A DNA stretch of 64,000 nucleotides. It comes from Colwellia psychrerythraea 34H (GTDB lineage Bacteria > Pseudomonadota > Gammaproteobacteria > Enterobacterales > Alteromonadaceae). Below the pieces are notes generated by a model. The model was not told the DNA's origin. It made no database searches and saw only the letters and a program-made list of their open reading frames with translations. Shown in pieces: positions 48,496 to 58,166 of the stretch (position 1 is the first letter of the stretch; every line of letters starts with the position of its first letter). The stretch lies in NCBI RefSeq assembly GCF_000012325.1, contig NC_003910.7, forward strand, positions 5,022,001 through 5,086,000, written 5' to 3'. Position numbers and translations under genes: made by a program.

Positions 48496-50391
48496 ATGAC
48501 ACGTTTACCTTTAATTATTGGCATGGGCGGTATTAATGCTTCAGGCCGTACCTCATTTCATCAAGGCTTCCGACGTATAGTAATCGATAAATTAACTGCT
48601 CAAGCACGCCAAGAAACATTTGTCGGATTAGCAAGCTTAATGAAAATTGTCACAAAAAAAGATGGTGCTTTAGTTGATGGTGACGGTAACCTTGTTTTAG
48701 CTGAAGAGATCGAAAGCAAGTTTGGGCAAAAAATTCTTGCTGGTACCCTAATTCGTAAAATTGAAAAAAACCATTTTGATCCTGATGCGACTCACTGGCA
48801 TCAAAAAATGAATGTCACGCCTACAGATAAGCCTATAGCGTTTGAATTACGTGCTAAAGAATTACCTCAACCGGTACCAAGTTCATGGTTGGTTACTGAC
48901 TTAGGTGCAGGTAGAGTTTCTGTCGAAATTCCTGAGCAACTAACAATTACTCACGATTCGTACCGTGATAATCCGATTAAAGCCGCGGGTCAATTTCCTA
49001 CAGGATTCGATCCTACTGAGCTTTACAAAAGTCGAAACCATCCGCGCGGTTTGCAAGTAACAATCTTTGCGGCGACAGATGCTATTCGCTCTACCGGATT
49101 AGAATGGGATGCTATTCTAGATAAAATTAGTCCCGATGAAGTTGGTACCTACTCAGCTTCAATAGCAGGACAAATGCATGATGAAGGCTTTGGTGGCTTA
49201 GTTAAAAGCCGTTTAACCGGTTCTCGTGTCAGCTCTAAGCAATTAGCGCTGGGACTTAATACTATGTCTACCGATTTTATCAATGCTTATGTTACTGGCA
49301 ATGTTGGTACTACTTTTACTAGCTCAGGTGCTTGTGCAACATTTTTGTATAACCTACGTGCCGCAACACATGATATGGCCGCTGGCCGAACACGTATCGC
49401 TATTGTTGGTAGTAGTGAAGCGCCTATTACGCCAGAGATGATTGAAGGCTTTGGCAACATGAGTGCATTAGCCAACGAAGAAGGGCTAAAAAAACTTGAT
49501 GGTACTGATACTGCTGATCATCGTCGAACTAGCCGTCCATTTGGTCAGAACTGTGGTTTTACTATGGGTGAAGGCGCACAGTTTGTTGTCTTGATGGATG
49601 ATGCGCTTGCCTTAGAGATGGGCGCAAAAGTACTCGGCTCTGTTGCCGACGTTTTCATTAACGCTGACGGTTACAAAAAATCAATTACCGCACCAGGACC
49701 TGGTAACTATATTACCATGGCCAAATCCGTTGCTTTAGCAGAGCAAGTTTTAGGTAAAGAAGCATTACAAGAACGTAGCTTTATTTTGGCGCACGGTTCT
49801 AGTACCCCACAAAATCGCGTTACTGAGTCATTAATTTATCATAAAGTTGCAGAGTGTTTTAACATTGAAAATTGGCCGGTTGCTGCACCTAAAGCGTATA
49901 TTGGTCACACCTTAGGCCCTGCAAGTGGCGATCAAATGGCAATGGCATTAGGTATTTTTAGTGATAATATTATGCCCGGTATTACCACTATTGATGAAGT
50001 TGCTGAAGACGTTCATAACGAACACCTTAATATTGCTACAGATCATTGGCACTGCCCTGATATGGATATCGCTTTTATCAATTCAAAAGGCTTTGGTGGC
50101 AATAATGCAACCGCGACTGTTTTTTCTCCAAAAGTAAGTTTATCAATGATGGAGAAACGTTATGGTGCAGAGGCAATGGCAACTTACCAACAGAAGTTAA
50201 TTGAAGTAGAACAAGCCCAGCAAGTGTATCGTGATAACGCTAATGATGGTCAGTTTGATTTAATTTACAAATTTGGTGAAGGTCTGATCGATGAAGCCAA
50301 TATTGAATTAACTAACGATAGTTTACGCTTCACTGAATTCAAAAATAGCATCGCACTACCTAGCAAAAACCCTTTTGATGATATGGTTTAA
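48496..50391 (+). CDS. fabY: Beta-ketoacyl-ACP synthase, FabY-like
   Basis: A thiolase-fold condensing enzyme of 631 residues. The catalytic triad is Cys280 (SSGACATF), His433 (LAHGSSTPQNR) and His471 (IGHTLGPASG), the Cys-His-His set of elongating ketosynthases. Length and sequence layout fit FabY, the long synthase that starts fatty acid synthesis from acetyl-CoA and malonyl-ACP in Pseudomonas aeruginosa; assignment is from memory of that family. An alternative is a ketosynthase for a secondary lipid. I chose the ATG at 48496 with GTGG eight bases upstream over the in-frame GTG at 48484. A palindromic repeat follows the stop by eight bases. Confidence 0.8.
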   Translation: MTRLPLIIGMGGINASGRTSFHQGFRRIVIDKLTAQARQETFVGLASLMKIVTKKDGALVDGDGNLVLAEEIESKFGQKILAGTLIRKIEKNHFDPDATHWHQKMNVTPTDKPIAFELRAKELPQPVPSSWLVTDLGAGRVSVEIPEQLTITHDSYRDNPIKAAGQFPTGFDPTELYKSRNHPRGLQVTIFAATDAIRSTGLEWDAILDKISPDEVGTYSASIAGQMHDEGFGGLVKSRLTGSRVSSKQLALGLNTMSTDFINAYVTGNVGTTFTSSGACATFLYNLRAATHDMAAGRTRIAIVGSSEAPITPEMIEGFGNMSALANEEGLKKLDGTDTADHRRTSRPFGQNCGFTMGEGAQFVVLMDDALALEMGAKVLGSVADVFINADGYKKSITAPGPGNYITMAKSVALAEQVLGKEALQERSFILAHGSSTPQNRVTESLIYHKVAECFNIENWPVAAPKAYIGHTLGPASGDQMAMALGIFSDNIMPGITTIDEVAEDVHNEHLNIATDHWHCPDMDIAFINSKGFGGNNATATVFSPKVSLSMMEKRYGAEAMATYQQKLIEVEQAQQVYRDNANDGQFDLIYKFGEGLIDEANIELTNDSLRFTEFKNSIALPSKNPFDDMV

Positions 50392-50398
50392 CCTTATC

Positions 50399-50560
50399 TA
50401 TACCCGTTCCACTTGAAGATGCATGATTCAACTGGAATTAGAAACGCCTTGAAGCAAGGCATTGATAGAAGATATATTGTCAAAATCAATAACGCAACTT
50501 AAAGTGTTTCTAAACCATCCCCTTGGGGAAGACTGAGCATCTTCAAGTGGAGCGGGTATA
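50399..50560. repeat. 162-bp palindromic repeat, copy 1
   Basis: The terminal inverted repeats match at 23 of 24 bases (TATACCCGTTCCACTTGAAG... against its complement at the right end). The interior contains TAGAAACGCCTTGAAGCAAGGCATTGATAG and AATAACGCAAC in modules shared with the copy at 57912. There is no gene, and it is short enough to be a non-autonomous element. It lies directly downstream of fabY and may shape the 3' end of its transcript. Confidence 0.85.
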
Positions 50561-50680
50561 ATGGTGATAACTTGCTAAAATGGCAAGCTAACACCTGATA
50601 TGTTCCTGCTCTTCCTAAAGTACAAAATCGAGTCACTTCTCCTCCTATTATAGTTTTCCTAAACAAAGATAAGGCAAAAT

Positions 50681-51538
50681 ATGACTCGGCTTCGCATCAT
50701 TTTAATCACTTTACTGTCACTATCAGCCTTTGCTGCTAATTCGCTCATCACTCGTTTTGCTTTAGAAAAAACGGCTATTGATGAAGCTAGCTTCATTATG
50801 CTTCGAGTTGTCTCAGGAGCACTCTTCTTGTGGTTATTTTTAGCGATCAAAAAAGGTAAAAAAATAGCACAAGGGGGGACATGGTTTGCTGCTTTTGCTT
50901 TGTTTATTTATGCCGTCAGTTTTACCTATGGTTACGGATTGATTGCAGCTGGCACAGGTGCCCTATTACTCTTTGGATCAGTACAAATTACCATGACCGT
51001 TGCAGGTTACCGTGAAGGAGAACGACTGAACGTAATACAGCTAGTCGGCTTTGTTTTAGCAATTGTTGGGCTAGTCATTTTGATGCTACCGGGTATAAGT
51101 GCACCTTCCTTTATGGGAGCATTTTTGATGTGTATCTCAGGGATCGCTTGGAGTATTTACACGCTACAAGGCAGAGGAGCAAGTAGTCCTGCAGCTAGCA
51201 CTGCCGGTAACTTCATAAAAGCTGCCCCTATGGCAACACTGTTATGGCTCATAGTTTACCTGTTTACAAACAACACTATCGACTTAGCAAACACTGGTGT
51301 TATTTATGCATTGCTATCCGGTATTGTCACTTCTGGTATCGGGTATATTATTTGGTATAGTGTGTTGCCTGAGCTTAAAGCCACTCAAGCCGCGATTGTG
51401 CAATTAAGTGTTCCGCTATTAGTCACTTTAGCTGGGGCTCTACTACTAAATGAAGTCATTACATTACGTGTCATATTCGCTTCAATTACCATATTAATTG
51501 GCACCATTCTAGTACTGACTTTCAAGCGTAGGCATTAA
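50681..51538 (+). CDS. EamA/DMT-family transporter
   Basis: A 285-residue inner-membrane protein with ten predicted transmembrane helices in two EamA repeats, about residues 1-135 and 145-283. FAANSLITRFALEK begins the first repeat, as usual. Family members export amino acids, nucleotides or other metabolites; the substrate cannot be inferred. It stands alone between a palindromic repeat and the TonB-dependent receptor. Confidence 0.86.
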   Translation: MTRLRIILITLLSLSAFAANSLITRFALEKTAIDEASFIMLRVVSGALFLWLFLAIKKGKKIAQGGTWFAAFALFIYAVSFTYGYGLIAAGTGALLLFGSVQITMTVAGYREGERLNVIQLVGFVLAIVGLVILMLPGISAPSFMGAFLMCISGIAWSIYTLQGRGASSPAASTAGNFIKAAPMATLLWLIVYLFTNNTIDLANTGVIYALLSGIVTSGIGYIIWYSVLPELKATQAAIVQLSVPLLVTLAGALLLNEVITLRVIFASITILIGTILVLTFKRRH

Positions 51539-52089
51539 TATCCTCTTTAACAGTACATACCATCTACACAACGTCATAATACTGAATAATTAGAATGACT
51601 CAAAAAATTTAATCAAAATAAGGAAAATCTTAACATCTTTAATTTATTACCCAGCCATACCCAGCTATCTCCAACAGTGAACCTTCAATAAACAACCTTC
51701 AGCACCCCTGTCCAAACTGTATTTTATTTTGATAACCAATTGAAAACGGCATTATATTCAAAATAATTCTAAGCTAATAGCATTATATTCTTAAGCTGTA
51801 TTTATATTATACAGTGGCTTTTCACATCACCCACAACGAGCGTTTTTACTGAACTTTCGTTTCCCAACATACTTTTTCAGTTCGTTTTTTATTCTATTTG
51901 TAAAGACTCCACATCAAATAATTGTAGATAATATACAATATAACGTATATAAGTGTGTCCGTCGTGTGGGGTTATTCGCTTAATAAATCCCCGCTGCTGA
52001 CAGGTAAAAATACAAGGGAAGCTAAGTCAGCTTAAAGGACACAACAAAACAATAATAATATAAAACAACAATAAAATAGGTAAAACCAA
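51539..52089. other. Gene-free region upstream of the TonB-dependent receptor
   Basis: There are no genes. GCATTATATTC occurs twice (about 51749 and 51779). An imperfect stem-loop with GGGG and CCCC arms lies at 51973-51998, and AAGCT-AAGTC-AGCTT is a small inverted repeat near 52018. These lie in the likely receptor leader and could be regulatory; no Fur-type or riboswitch pattern is recognisable. Confidence 0.5.
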
Positions 52090-55083
52090 ATGATTACATC
52101 AAGCTTAAAGGCACGTAAATCTCTCGCTGCTATTGCCGTAGGTACCGCACTAATACTTACTGCCCCTAGCGCATTGGCTATCGACACAGGTACGGTTAAA
52201 GGCCATATCATCAGTAATGAAGGCACTGTCCTCAGCAATGCCACCATCACCTTAAAACATAAAACCAAAGGTTTAGTATTCACGGTTAAAACCAACGATA
52301 AAGGTAATTACTCACTGCGTAATGTTCCCGTGGGTGACTATAATATTACCATCACAAAAGATGGCTATAACGGCGCAGAAGAACCTAATATCAGCTTGAG
52401 AATTGGTCAACCTGTTATTATAGATAGTCAATTACTGTCAAGCTCTGCGACAGCGCAAGAGATTGAACGCATTGATATTCTCGGTAGTAGTATTCGTCGT
52501 GTAGATTTAGCTTCTTCAACTTCAGGTGTTACCTTCAATCAGGAAGAGCTTGATAGAATGCCAGTAGATAATGGTTTTGAAAATATTGCTTTATTAGCCC
52601 CCGGTACCTCTTCTGCAGGTGGTTCAAATTTTAAGGGTGCTTCTAGCTTTGGAGGTTCATCTTCTGCGGAAAATGCCTATTACTTAAACGGTCTTAATAT
52701 CACTAATATTAAAACAGGTTTAGGCGCGTTATCCCTACCATGGGAAGCTATTTCGCAGACACAAGTTAAAACAGGTGGTGTAAGCCCTGAATTTGGTGGT
52801 GCCTTGGGTGGTATTGTTAATGCCGTATCAAAGTCTGGTGATAATGAATTTAAATTTGGCGGACAAATACGTATTGATCCCTCTTCAATGCGCGCAAGCC
52901 AAGACACTGTTTACCTTGCCAACGGCAATGTTTCTAGTGATGGAGCTACTGGACAAGATAGTTACCAATTTACCGAAGCAAGACTTTGGGTAAGTGGTGC
53001 CATTATCGAAGATTCACTCTTCTTCTATGGTTTATATGAGCCACGTAAAGAAGATGAAACATACTCAACACAAACCGTAACGACAGATCGTGTACGAGAA
53101 TCAGACCGCTGGTTTGCAAAAGCAGATTGGTTTGTTAACGAAAATCACTCTTTTGGCTTTATGGCGATGAATAATAAACGCACATGGACCAAAAAAAATT
53201 ACGCCTATGACTCGCAAGCCAATACTGTTGGTGAAAAACTGGGTGTGAACTCACCCGGTGAAGATGGCGGTCAATTATATAGCATTAATTATAACGGTTA
53301 CTTAACGGATAACTTTAGTGTAAACGCAGTGATTGGTCGTGTGGTTGAAGAAGTTAATACTATTCCTGGTTCAGCAGCACCAAGTGTCTGGGATGCAACT
53401 GACGGCTGGGTTAAATTAAGTAACGACACAGACAGCACTTTGAAAAACGAAGAATACACTCGTGATCAAGCGCGTATCGATTTCAGCTTAGATCTTGAAG
53501 AACATGCGATTAGTTTTGGTGTTGATTATACCAATGTCGCTGTTGATTATTTAGAGTTTCCTAATGGTGAAGGTGACGCTGCTGCTTGGTGGACAGTATA
53601 TACTGCCGGCGATGGCAGTGTTTCTGGTGCGCCAGCAGGTGATACCTATATTGAAAAGCGTGTCCGTAATAGATTTACTGATTCTGATGTGAGTCAACTA
53701 GCCTTTTATGTAAACGACTCATGGCAAGCAACTGATAATTTAGTATTAAACATGGGTGTACGTTATACCCAATCTGAAAATACCATGAATAGTGGTGAAG
53801 CTTATGTTGATTTTGATAGTCAAATAGCACCGCGCTTACAAGCCATCTATGACTTATCTGGTGATGGAAGTTCAAAAGTTTATGCCACTTATGGCCGTTT
53901 CTTTCAGCCAGTATCAGCTAACATGAACATTACTCAGGGTAGTTCTGCAACAGACGTACGTGATTATTACCGCACAGACCAACTAGACAACGATGGTTAT
54001 CCCGCTTTACTGGCTGACGGTTCTCCTAGCCATGGCTCCGCATATCGTGAGACAGATATTCGTCAAGACAGCACCAACTTAGCCGCTGGTGGTATTGCTT
54101 CTACCACATTAGAGCCAATGTACTCAGATGAAGTCACCCTAGGCTTTCAGCAAGAAGTCTTTGATACCATGACTTTTGGTACACGCGTTATTTGGCGTGA
54201 ACTTGGCCGTGGTGTAGAAGATAGTGATATCCAATCACCGTTGAATAAGAAATTGGCTCAACTTGGTTATAATGATGTCGGTGGTACATGGTTCTTACAC
54301 AACCCGGGTGAAAGCTTAACGATTGAACAAGATTTTGATGGTAATCCTGATAATGGCGTTGAAGCAGTAACTTTATCTGCTGAGGAAATGATGTTGCCTA
54401 AGATGGAACGTCATTATGCTGCAATGGAATTCACCCTTGATGGTTCGATCACGGATAGCTTCCGCATTAACTCTTCTTACACTTACTCTAAAAACTGGGG
54501 TAATACAGAAGGTCTAGTTAAAACAGATAATAACCAAGCAGATCCAGGTTGGACAACTTCGTACGATTACGGAGATGTTATGGACCACGGCTATGGCTTG
54601 TTACCAAACGATCACACCCATGTATTTAAATTTAACGGTAGTTACGACATTACTGAAAACTTAATTTTTGGTTTCGTTTCGAGTATCAGTTCTGGTCGTC
54701 CACAAAGTTACCTTGGCCGTCATCCAACAGGCGTAGATAGCTGTGCTGCTGGTAATGTATGGGAAGCGTGTTATGGCAATTCTGGTCATGAGAGCTTTTA
54801 CGATGAAAACGAACAACCGGCTAAGCGTGGTTCAAAAGGTAACCTTGATTGGGTTACTAATGTCGATTTATCATTAACTTATATTACCGAAGTAATGGAT
54901 GGTGATTTATCATTCAAAGCGACCGTTTATAACGTATTTGATAGCGATTCAGCGACCAATATTAATGAAACCAGAACCTCCCTAAATGATGACGGAAACT
55001 TAGTTAAAAATGCTGATTACGGAAGTATTACTGATCGTCAAACAGAACGTTATGTATCATTTGTTGCCCGTTACGAGTTTTAA
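52090..55083 (+). CDS. TonB-dependent receptor, Oar-like
   Basis: Outer-membrane active transporter of 997 residues. It has a signal peptide (cleavage near ALA, residue 30) and an N-terminal carboxypeptidase-regulatory-like beta-sandwich (about 33-115, VKGHIISNEGTVLSNATITLKH). A plug domain (about 130-250) shows DRMPVDNGFENIALLAPGTSSAGGSNF in part and AYYLNGLNIT. The barrel ends in the typical terminal Phe (VARYEF). Oar-like receptors take up peptides, glycans or metal complexes; the substrate is unknown. No partner binding protein or hydrolase is adjacent. Confidence 0.92.
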   Translation: MITSSLKARKSLAAIAVGTALILTAPSALAIDTGTVKGHIISNEGTVLSNATITLKHKTKGLVFTVKTNDKGNYSLRNVPVGDYNITITKDGYNGAEEPNISLRIGQPVIIDSQLLSSSATAQEIERIDILGSSIRRVDLASSTSGVTFNQEELDRMPVDNGFENIALLAPGTSSAGGSNFKGASSFGGSSSAENAYYLNGLNITNIKTGLGALSLPWEAISQTQVKTGGVSPEFGGALGGIVNAVSKSGDNEFKFGGQIRIDPSSMRASQDTVYLANGNVSSDGATGQDSYQFTEARLWVSGAIIEDSLFFYGLYEPRKEDETYSTQTVTTDRVRESDRWFAKADWFVNENHSFGFMAMNNKRTWTKKNYAYDSQANTVGEKLGVNSPGEDGGQLYSINYNGYLTDNFSVNAVIGRVVEEVNTIPGSAAPSVWDATDGWVKLSNDTDSTLKNEEYTRDQARIDFSLDLEEHAISFGVDYTNVAVDYLEFPNGEGDAAAWWTVYTAGDGSVSGAPAGDTYIEKRVRNRFTDSDVSQLAFYVNDSWQATDNLVLNMGVRYTQSENTMNSGEAYVDFDSQIAPRLQAIYDLSGDGSSKVYATYGRFFQPVSANMNITQGSSATDVRDYYRTDQLDNDGYPALLADGSPSHGSAYRETDIRQDSTNLAAGGIASTTLEPMYSDEVTLGFQQEVFDTMTFGTRVIWRELGRGVEDSDIQSPLNKKLAQLGYNDVGGTWFLHNPGESLTIEQDFDGNPDNGVEAVTLSAEEMMLPKMERHYAAMEFTLDGSITDSFRINSSYTYSKNWGNTEGLVKTDNNQADPGWTTSYDYGDVMDHGYGLLPNDHTHVFKFNGSYDITENLIFGFVSSISSGRPQSYLGRHPTGVDSCAAGNVWEACYGNSGHESFYDENEQPAKRGSKGNLDWVTNVDLSLTYITEVMDGDLSFKATVYNVFDSDSATNINETRTSLNDDGNLVKNADYGSITDRQTERYVSFVARYEF

Positions 55084-55097
55084 TAGTTACTGTTTAA

Positions 55098-55116
55098 GCA
55101 GCTAATATTTAGCTGC
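55098..55116 (+). other. Hairpin just after the receptor stop codon
   Basis: GCAGCTAA-TAT-TTAGCTGC is a perfect eight-base stem in the 3' untranslated region, upstream of the true terminator. It may protect the transcript 3' end. Confidence 0.6.
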
Positions 55117-55130
55117 AGCTAAGATTCAAG

Positions 55131-55154
55131 CCGCTCTTTAAGAGCGGTTTTTTT
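55131..55154 (+). terminator. Intrinsic terminator of the TonB-dependent receptor gene
   Basis: CCGCTCT-TTA-AGAGCGG followed by seven T. Confidence 0.94.
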
Positions 55155-55214
55155 ATTGCGAAACTTTAAGCATCATGTGTACTTTCCTTACCTAGTCAAA
55201 GCTAACCGATAAAG

Positions 55215-55230
55215 CTGTACATAAAACCAG
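55215..55230. promoter_or_regulatory. LexA-like box upstream of topB
   Basis: CTGTACATAAAACCAG keeps the invariant CTG-N10-CAG of gammaproteobacterial LexA boxes but has CCAG instead of ACAG. It lies 54 bases before topB. One mismatch and an unusual target make this tentative. Confidence 0.3.
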
Positions 55231-55283
55231 TAAACGCACTATACTTAAGCCTTTGTTGTTAATCACTAACACTTGGATATGGC

Positions 55284-57233
55284 TTGAAACTCTATATTGC
55301 CGAAAAACCGAGTTTAGGTCGCGCTATTGCTGCCGCATTACCTAAGCCACAAAAAAACCATAAAACACATATTGAGCTCGCTAACGGTGATGTGGTCAGT
55401 TGGTGTATCGGACACATTTTGGCGCAAGCAGATCCTGAAGACTATGATGCCGAATTAAAAAAATGGCGCATGGAAAGTTTGCCTATAGTGCCGCAGCAAT
55501 GGCAATTAAAACCCATTGCTCGAACTCGCTCACAACTCACTGTCTTAAGAAAATTGGTGAAACAAGCCGATGAAATTATTCACGCAGGCGATCCCGACAG
55601 AGAAGGTCAATTACTCGTTGATGAAGTGATTGATTACTTTAAATTATCCAAAACAAAAAAAGCTAACATTAAACGTCTGCTGATCAGCGATTTAAACTTA
55701 CCTGCCGTTAAGCGAGCCCTTACGTCACTAAAACCTAATAGTGATTTTATGCCGTTATCTATTTCTGCTTTAGCACGTTCACGCGCTGATTGGCTTTATG
55801 GTATTAACCTTACCCGTGCATATACATTGCAAGGGCAAAAAACCGGTTACAACTCGGTATTGTCCGTAGGTCGTGTGCAAACACCTTTGTTAGGTTTAGT
55901 GGTTAGACGTGAGCAAGAAATTTCAGAATTTGTCAGTAAACCATTCTTCCAAGTTCAGGCTCATATTGCACTAAGTTCAAAGGACGCCGTCGCTTTTACA
56001 GCAAAATGGCAACCAAGTGAAAACTGTCAACCATATTGCGATGAAGAAGGTCGAGTTTTGGTAAAAGCATTAGCAGAGAATGTCGTTAAACGCATTGCTA
56101 ACCAACCCGCAACAATCAGTAATATTGACAGTAACGAAAAACAACAAGCCGCCCCATTACCCTTTAATTTATCGCAATTACAAATTAGTGCTGCTAAGCA
56201 GTTTTCTATGAATGCCAAGCTTGTGCTTGATGTTTGTCAGGCTTTATATGAAAGACATAAACTGATTACTTACCCACGTTCAGATTGTCGGTATTTGCCT
56301 AAAGAGCAACTAAAGCAAGCAAGTGGCATTGTTAATACACTCGCCAACTCATCATTACCTTGTAATAAACCCGCTCAAGGGGCAAATACTTCTTTTGTGA
56401 GTAAAGCATGGAACGATAAAAAAATAACCGCCCATCATGCAATTATCCCTACCGAGAAATCACCTGAGAACATCAATTTAAATACCTTTGAAAAAAATGT
56501 CTATTTACTGATTGTACGTCAATATTTAGTACAGTTTTATCCTGCCTATATTTTTCAGCAAACCAAAGTGGAATTATTAATTGCTGGCGGGAATTTTATG
56601 AGCCAAGCAAAAACAGAAAAACAACTGGGCTGGCAAGTCTTATTCCCAAAAAGTAATAAAACGAATAACCAAAGCAAGTTAGAACATGGGCAAGAACAAG
56701 AGCAAACATTGCCCCCTTTAACAAAAGGGCAACTATTACATTGCCAACAAGGCGAATTAATAGAAAAACACACGTCACCGCCGCAATCTTTTACTGATGC
56801 AACGCTGCTCGGTGCCATGACCGGTATTTCCCGTTACGTCAATGATGCGGCCATTAAAAAAGTACTGAAAGAAACCGATGGTCTGGGTACAGACGCTACT
56901 CGCGCCGGCATTATAGATTTACTTTTTAAACGCGGGTTTTTACAACGTCAAGGCAAAGCGATTACTGCAACGAAGGTTGGTGTTGCGTTAATCACCGCCC
57001 TGCCCACCATGGCTACTTTGCCAGATATGACAGCACAATGGGAAGCAACACTCACAGCAATCAGTGAGAAAAATGCCAACTATCTAAGCTTTATGCAACC
57101 TTTAACAGTTATAGTCAATGAGATGGTACAAGGTGCCAGTCAGCAATCTTTTTCTGGTTTACCTAAGGTTGCTTTTAAGCCTAAACGCGGCAAACGAACA
57201 TTTCAGAAGAAAGCGGTAAAAAAAGCAAGTTAG
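55284..57233 (+). CDS. topB: DNA topoisomerase III
   Basis: Type IA topoisomerase that decatenates replication and recombination intermediates. The toprim domain opens KLYIAEKPSLGRAIA with the metal-binding HAGDPDREGQLLVDE. The catalytic tyrosine is Tyr330 (LITYPRSDCRYLP), close to Tyr328 of E. coli. The C-terminal tail is short and basic (KPKRGKRTFQKKAVKKAS) and has no zinc ribbon. The length is 649 residues. The start is a TTG: it reproduces the family N-terminus, has GGA about eight bases upstream, and no ATG fits. Confidence 0.93.
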   Translation: MKLYIAEKPSLGRAIAAALPKPQKNHKTHIELANGDVVSWCIGHILAQADPEDYDAELKKWRMESLPIVPQQWQLKPIARTRSQLTVLRKLVKQADEIIHAGDPDREGQLLVDEVIDYFKLSKTKKANIKRLLISDLNLPAVKRALTSLKPNSDFMPLSISALARSRADWLYGINLTRAYTLQGQKTGYNSVLSVGRVQTPLLGLVVRREQEISEFVSKPFFQVQAHIALSSKDAVAFTAKWQPSENCQPYCDEEGRVLVKALAENVVKRIANQPATISNIDSNEKQQAAPLPFNLSQLQISAAKQFSMNAKLVLDVCQALYERHKLITYPRSDCRYLPKEQLKQASGIVNTLANSSLPCNKPAQGANTSFVSKAWNDKKITAHHAIIPTEKSPENINLNTFEKNVYLLIVRQYLVQFYPAYIFQQTKVELLIAGGNFMSQAKTEKQLGWQVLFPKSNKTNNQSKLEHGQEQEQTLPPLTKGQLLHCQQGELIEKHTSPPQSFTDATLLGAMTGISRYVNDAAIKKVLKETDGLGTDATRAGIIDLLFKRGFLQRQGKAITATKVGVALITALPTMATLPDMTAQWEATLTAISEKNANYLSFMQPLTVIVNEMVQGASQQSFSGLPKVAFKPKRGKRTFQKKAVKKAS

Positions 57234-57385
57234 CGCCAAGCTACTTGTTTGAAGGTAAACTATACAAAGGTAATTAATCTCAAATATCTTTAAGAGGTAG
57301 AAGTTGATTAGTCTTTTTCTAAGGCGAATTTAGGCGTCAACAGCTCGGCTGTTACAAGTGAATTTAACGCTGAAGTAAGTTGGAC

Positions 57386-57808
57386 TTAACGTAAACTATT
57401 TTTTAATGCGCCAAGTAATGCCATATAAATTGGATCACAAAACTCAGTAACCGCCTTTTCATTATCTGAAGTGAAACTAGAGCTCCATTCAACCAACACA
57501 CCCGTGCTACTTTCAGACAAATTAACCATACCTAAATAGTTATCTACCGCTGACTTAGCAATAGCATCTGGCCCATCATCAATAGAATAAGTAAAAGTAT
57601 AATTACTGGAATCTAGTGATACTAAGGTTTCGTGAATAGCATCATTTAAAATGCGCTTAGCGCCTACTTCAGTACCACTAGCAGGGCCTACTTTAACTAA
57701 AGAGGTGATCACCCCTTTCGCCCACGACATATCATGAAAGTTGCCTATTTGTTGCCAAACTGCTTCGATTGACGCGTCAATGACTATATTGTTGTAACAT
57801 CTACCCAT
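57386..57808 (-). CDS. SRPBCC (START-like) family protein
   Basis: A 140-residue polyketide-cyclase/START-like protein of the MxaD/PyrI-like type. IDASIEAVWQQIGNFHDMSWAKGV begins the helix-grip fold, then the GAKRILNDAIHETL strand and an amphipathic C-terminal helix. These proteins bind small hydrophobic ligands; the function is unknown. I chose the start at 57808 (MGRCYNNIV) because AGGTG lies six bases upstream and the upstream 30 residues are not family-like. It is convergent with topB; a palindromic repeat lies upstream of it. Confidence 0.78.
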   Translation of the reverse strand: MGRCYNNIVIDASIEAVWQQIGNFHDMSWAKGVITSLVKVGPASGTEVGAKRILNDAIHETLVSLDSSNYTFTYSIDDGPDAIAKSAVDNYLGMVNLSESSTGVLVEWSSSFTSDNEKAVTEFCDPIYMALLGALKNSLR

Positions 57809-57911
57809 GAGTAGCACCTGATTGTAGAACATAAAATATACAGTTAAGTTTATGCCATCACAGTAAAATTGCCAAATAACAGGAAACTGATAATACACAA
57901 CTCAACGTGTC

Positions 57912-58070
57912 TATACTCAATCCACATAAAGATGAGGTTTCAGCTGGCAATAGAAACGCCTTTAGACAAGGCATTGATAGCGTTCCATTGTTTAAAGGAA
58001 TAACGCAACAGAAAGTGCCTTTCGGGGGATGTCTGAGGAAATCAAACTCTTCAAGTGGCTTGGGTAGATA
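57912..58070. repeat. ~160-bp palindromic repeat, copy 2 (diverged)
   Basis: It shares with the copy at 50399 the modules TAGAAACGCCTT...AAGGCATTGATAG, ATAACGCAAC and the terminal TTCAAGTGG...GGGTA arm. The left end has degenerated, so the terminal repeats no longer match perfectly. It lies between the divergent SRPBCC and potassium channel genes, and a small open frame through it is spurious. Confidence 0.8.
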
Positions 58071-58166
58071 ATCTATGGTCCTCATTATCCCCAAGCAAAC
58101 ACTTTTCTATCGTCTCAGATTGTAATATCATCGAAAATATTCTGAGTAAAAAGCAAAGAGAGCAAG

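Noticed and set aside
57858..58094. 78-residue open frame on the minus strand upstream of the SRPBCC gene
   Set aside because: It passes through the decayed palindromic repeat; the composition is that of the repeat and not of a protein.
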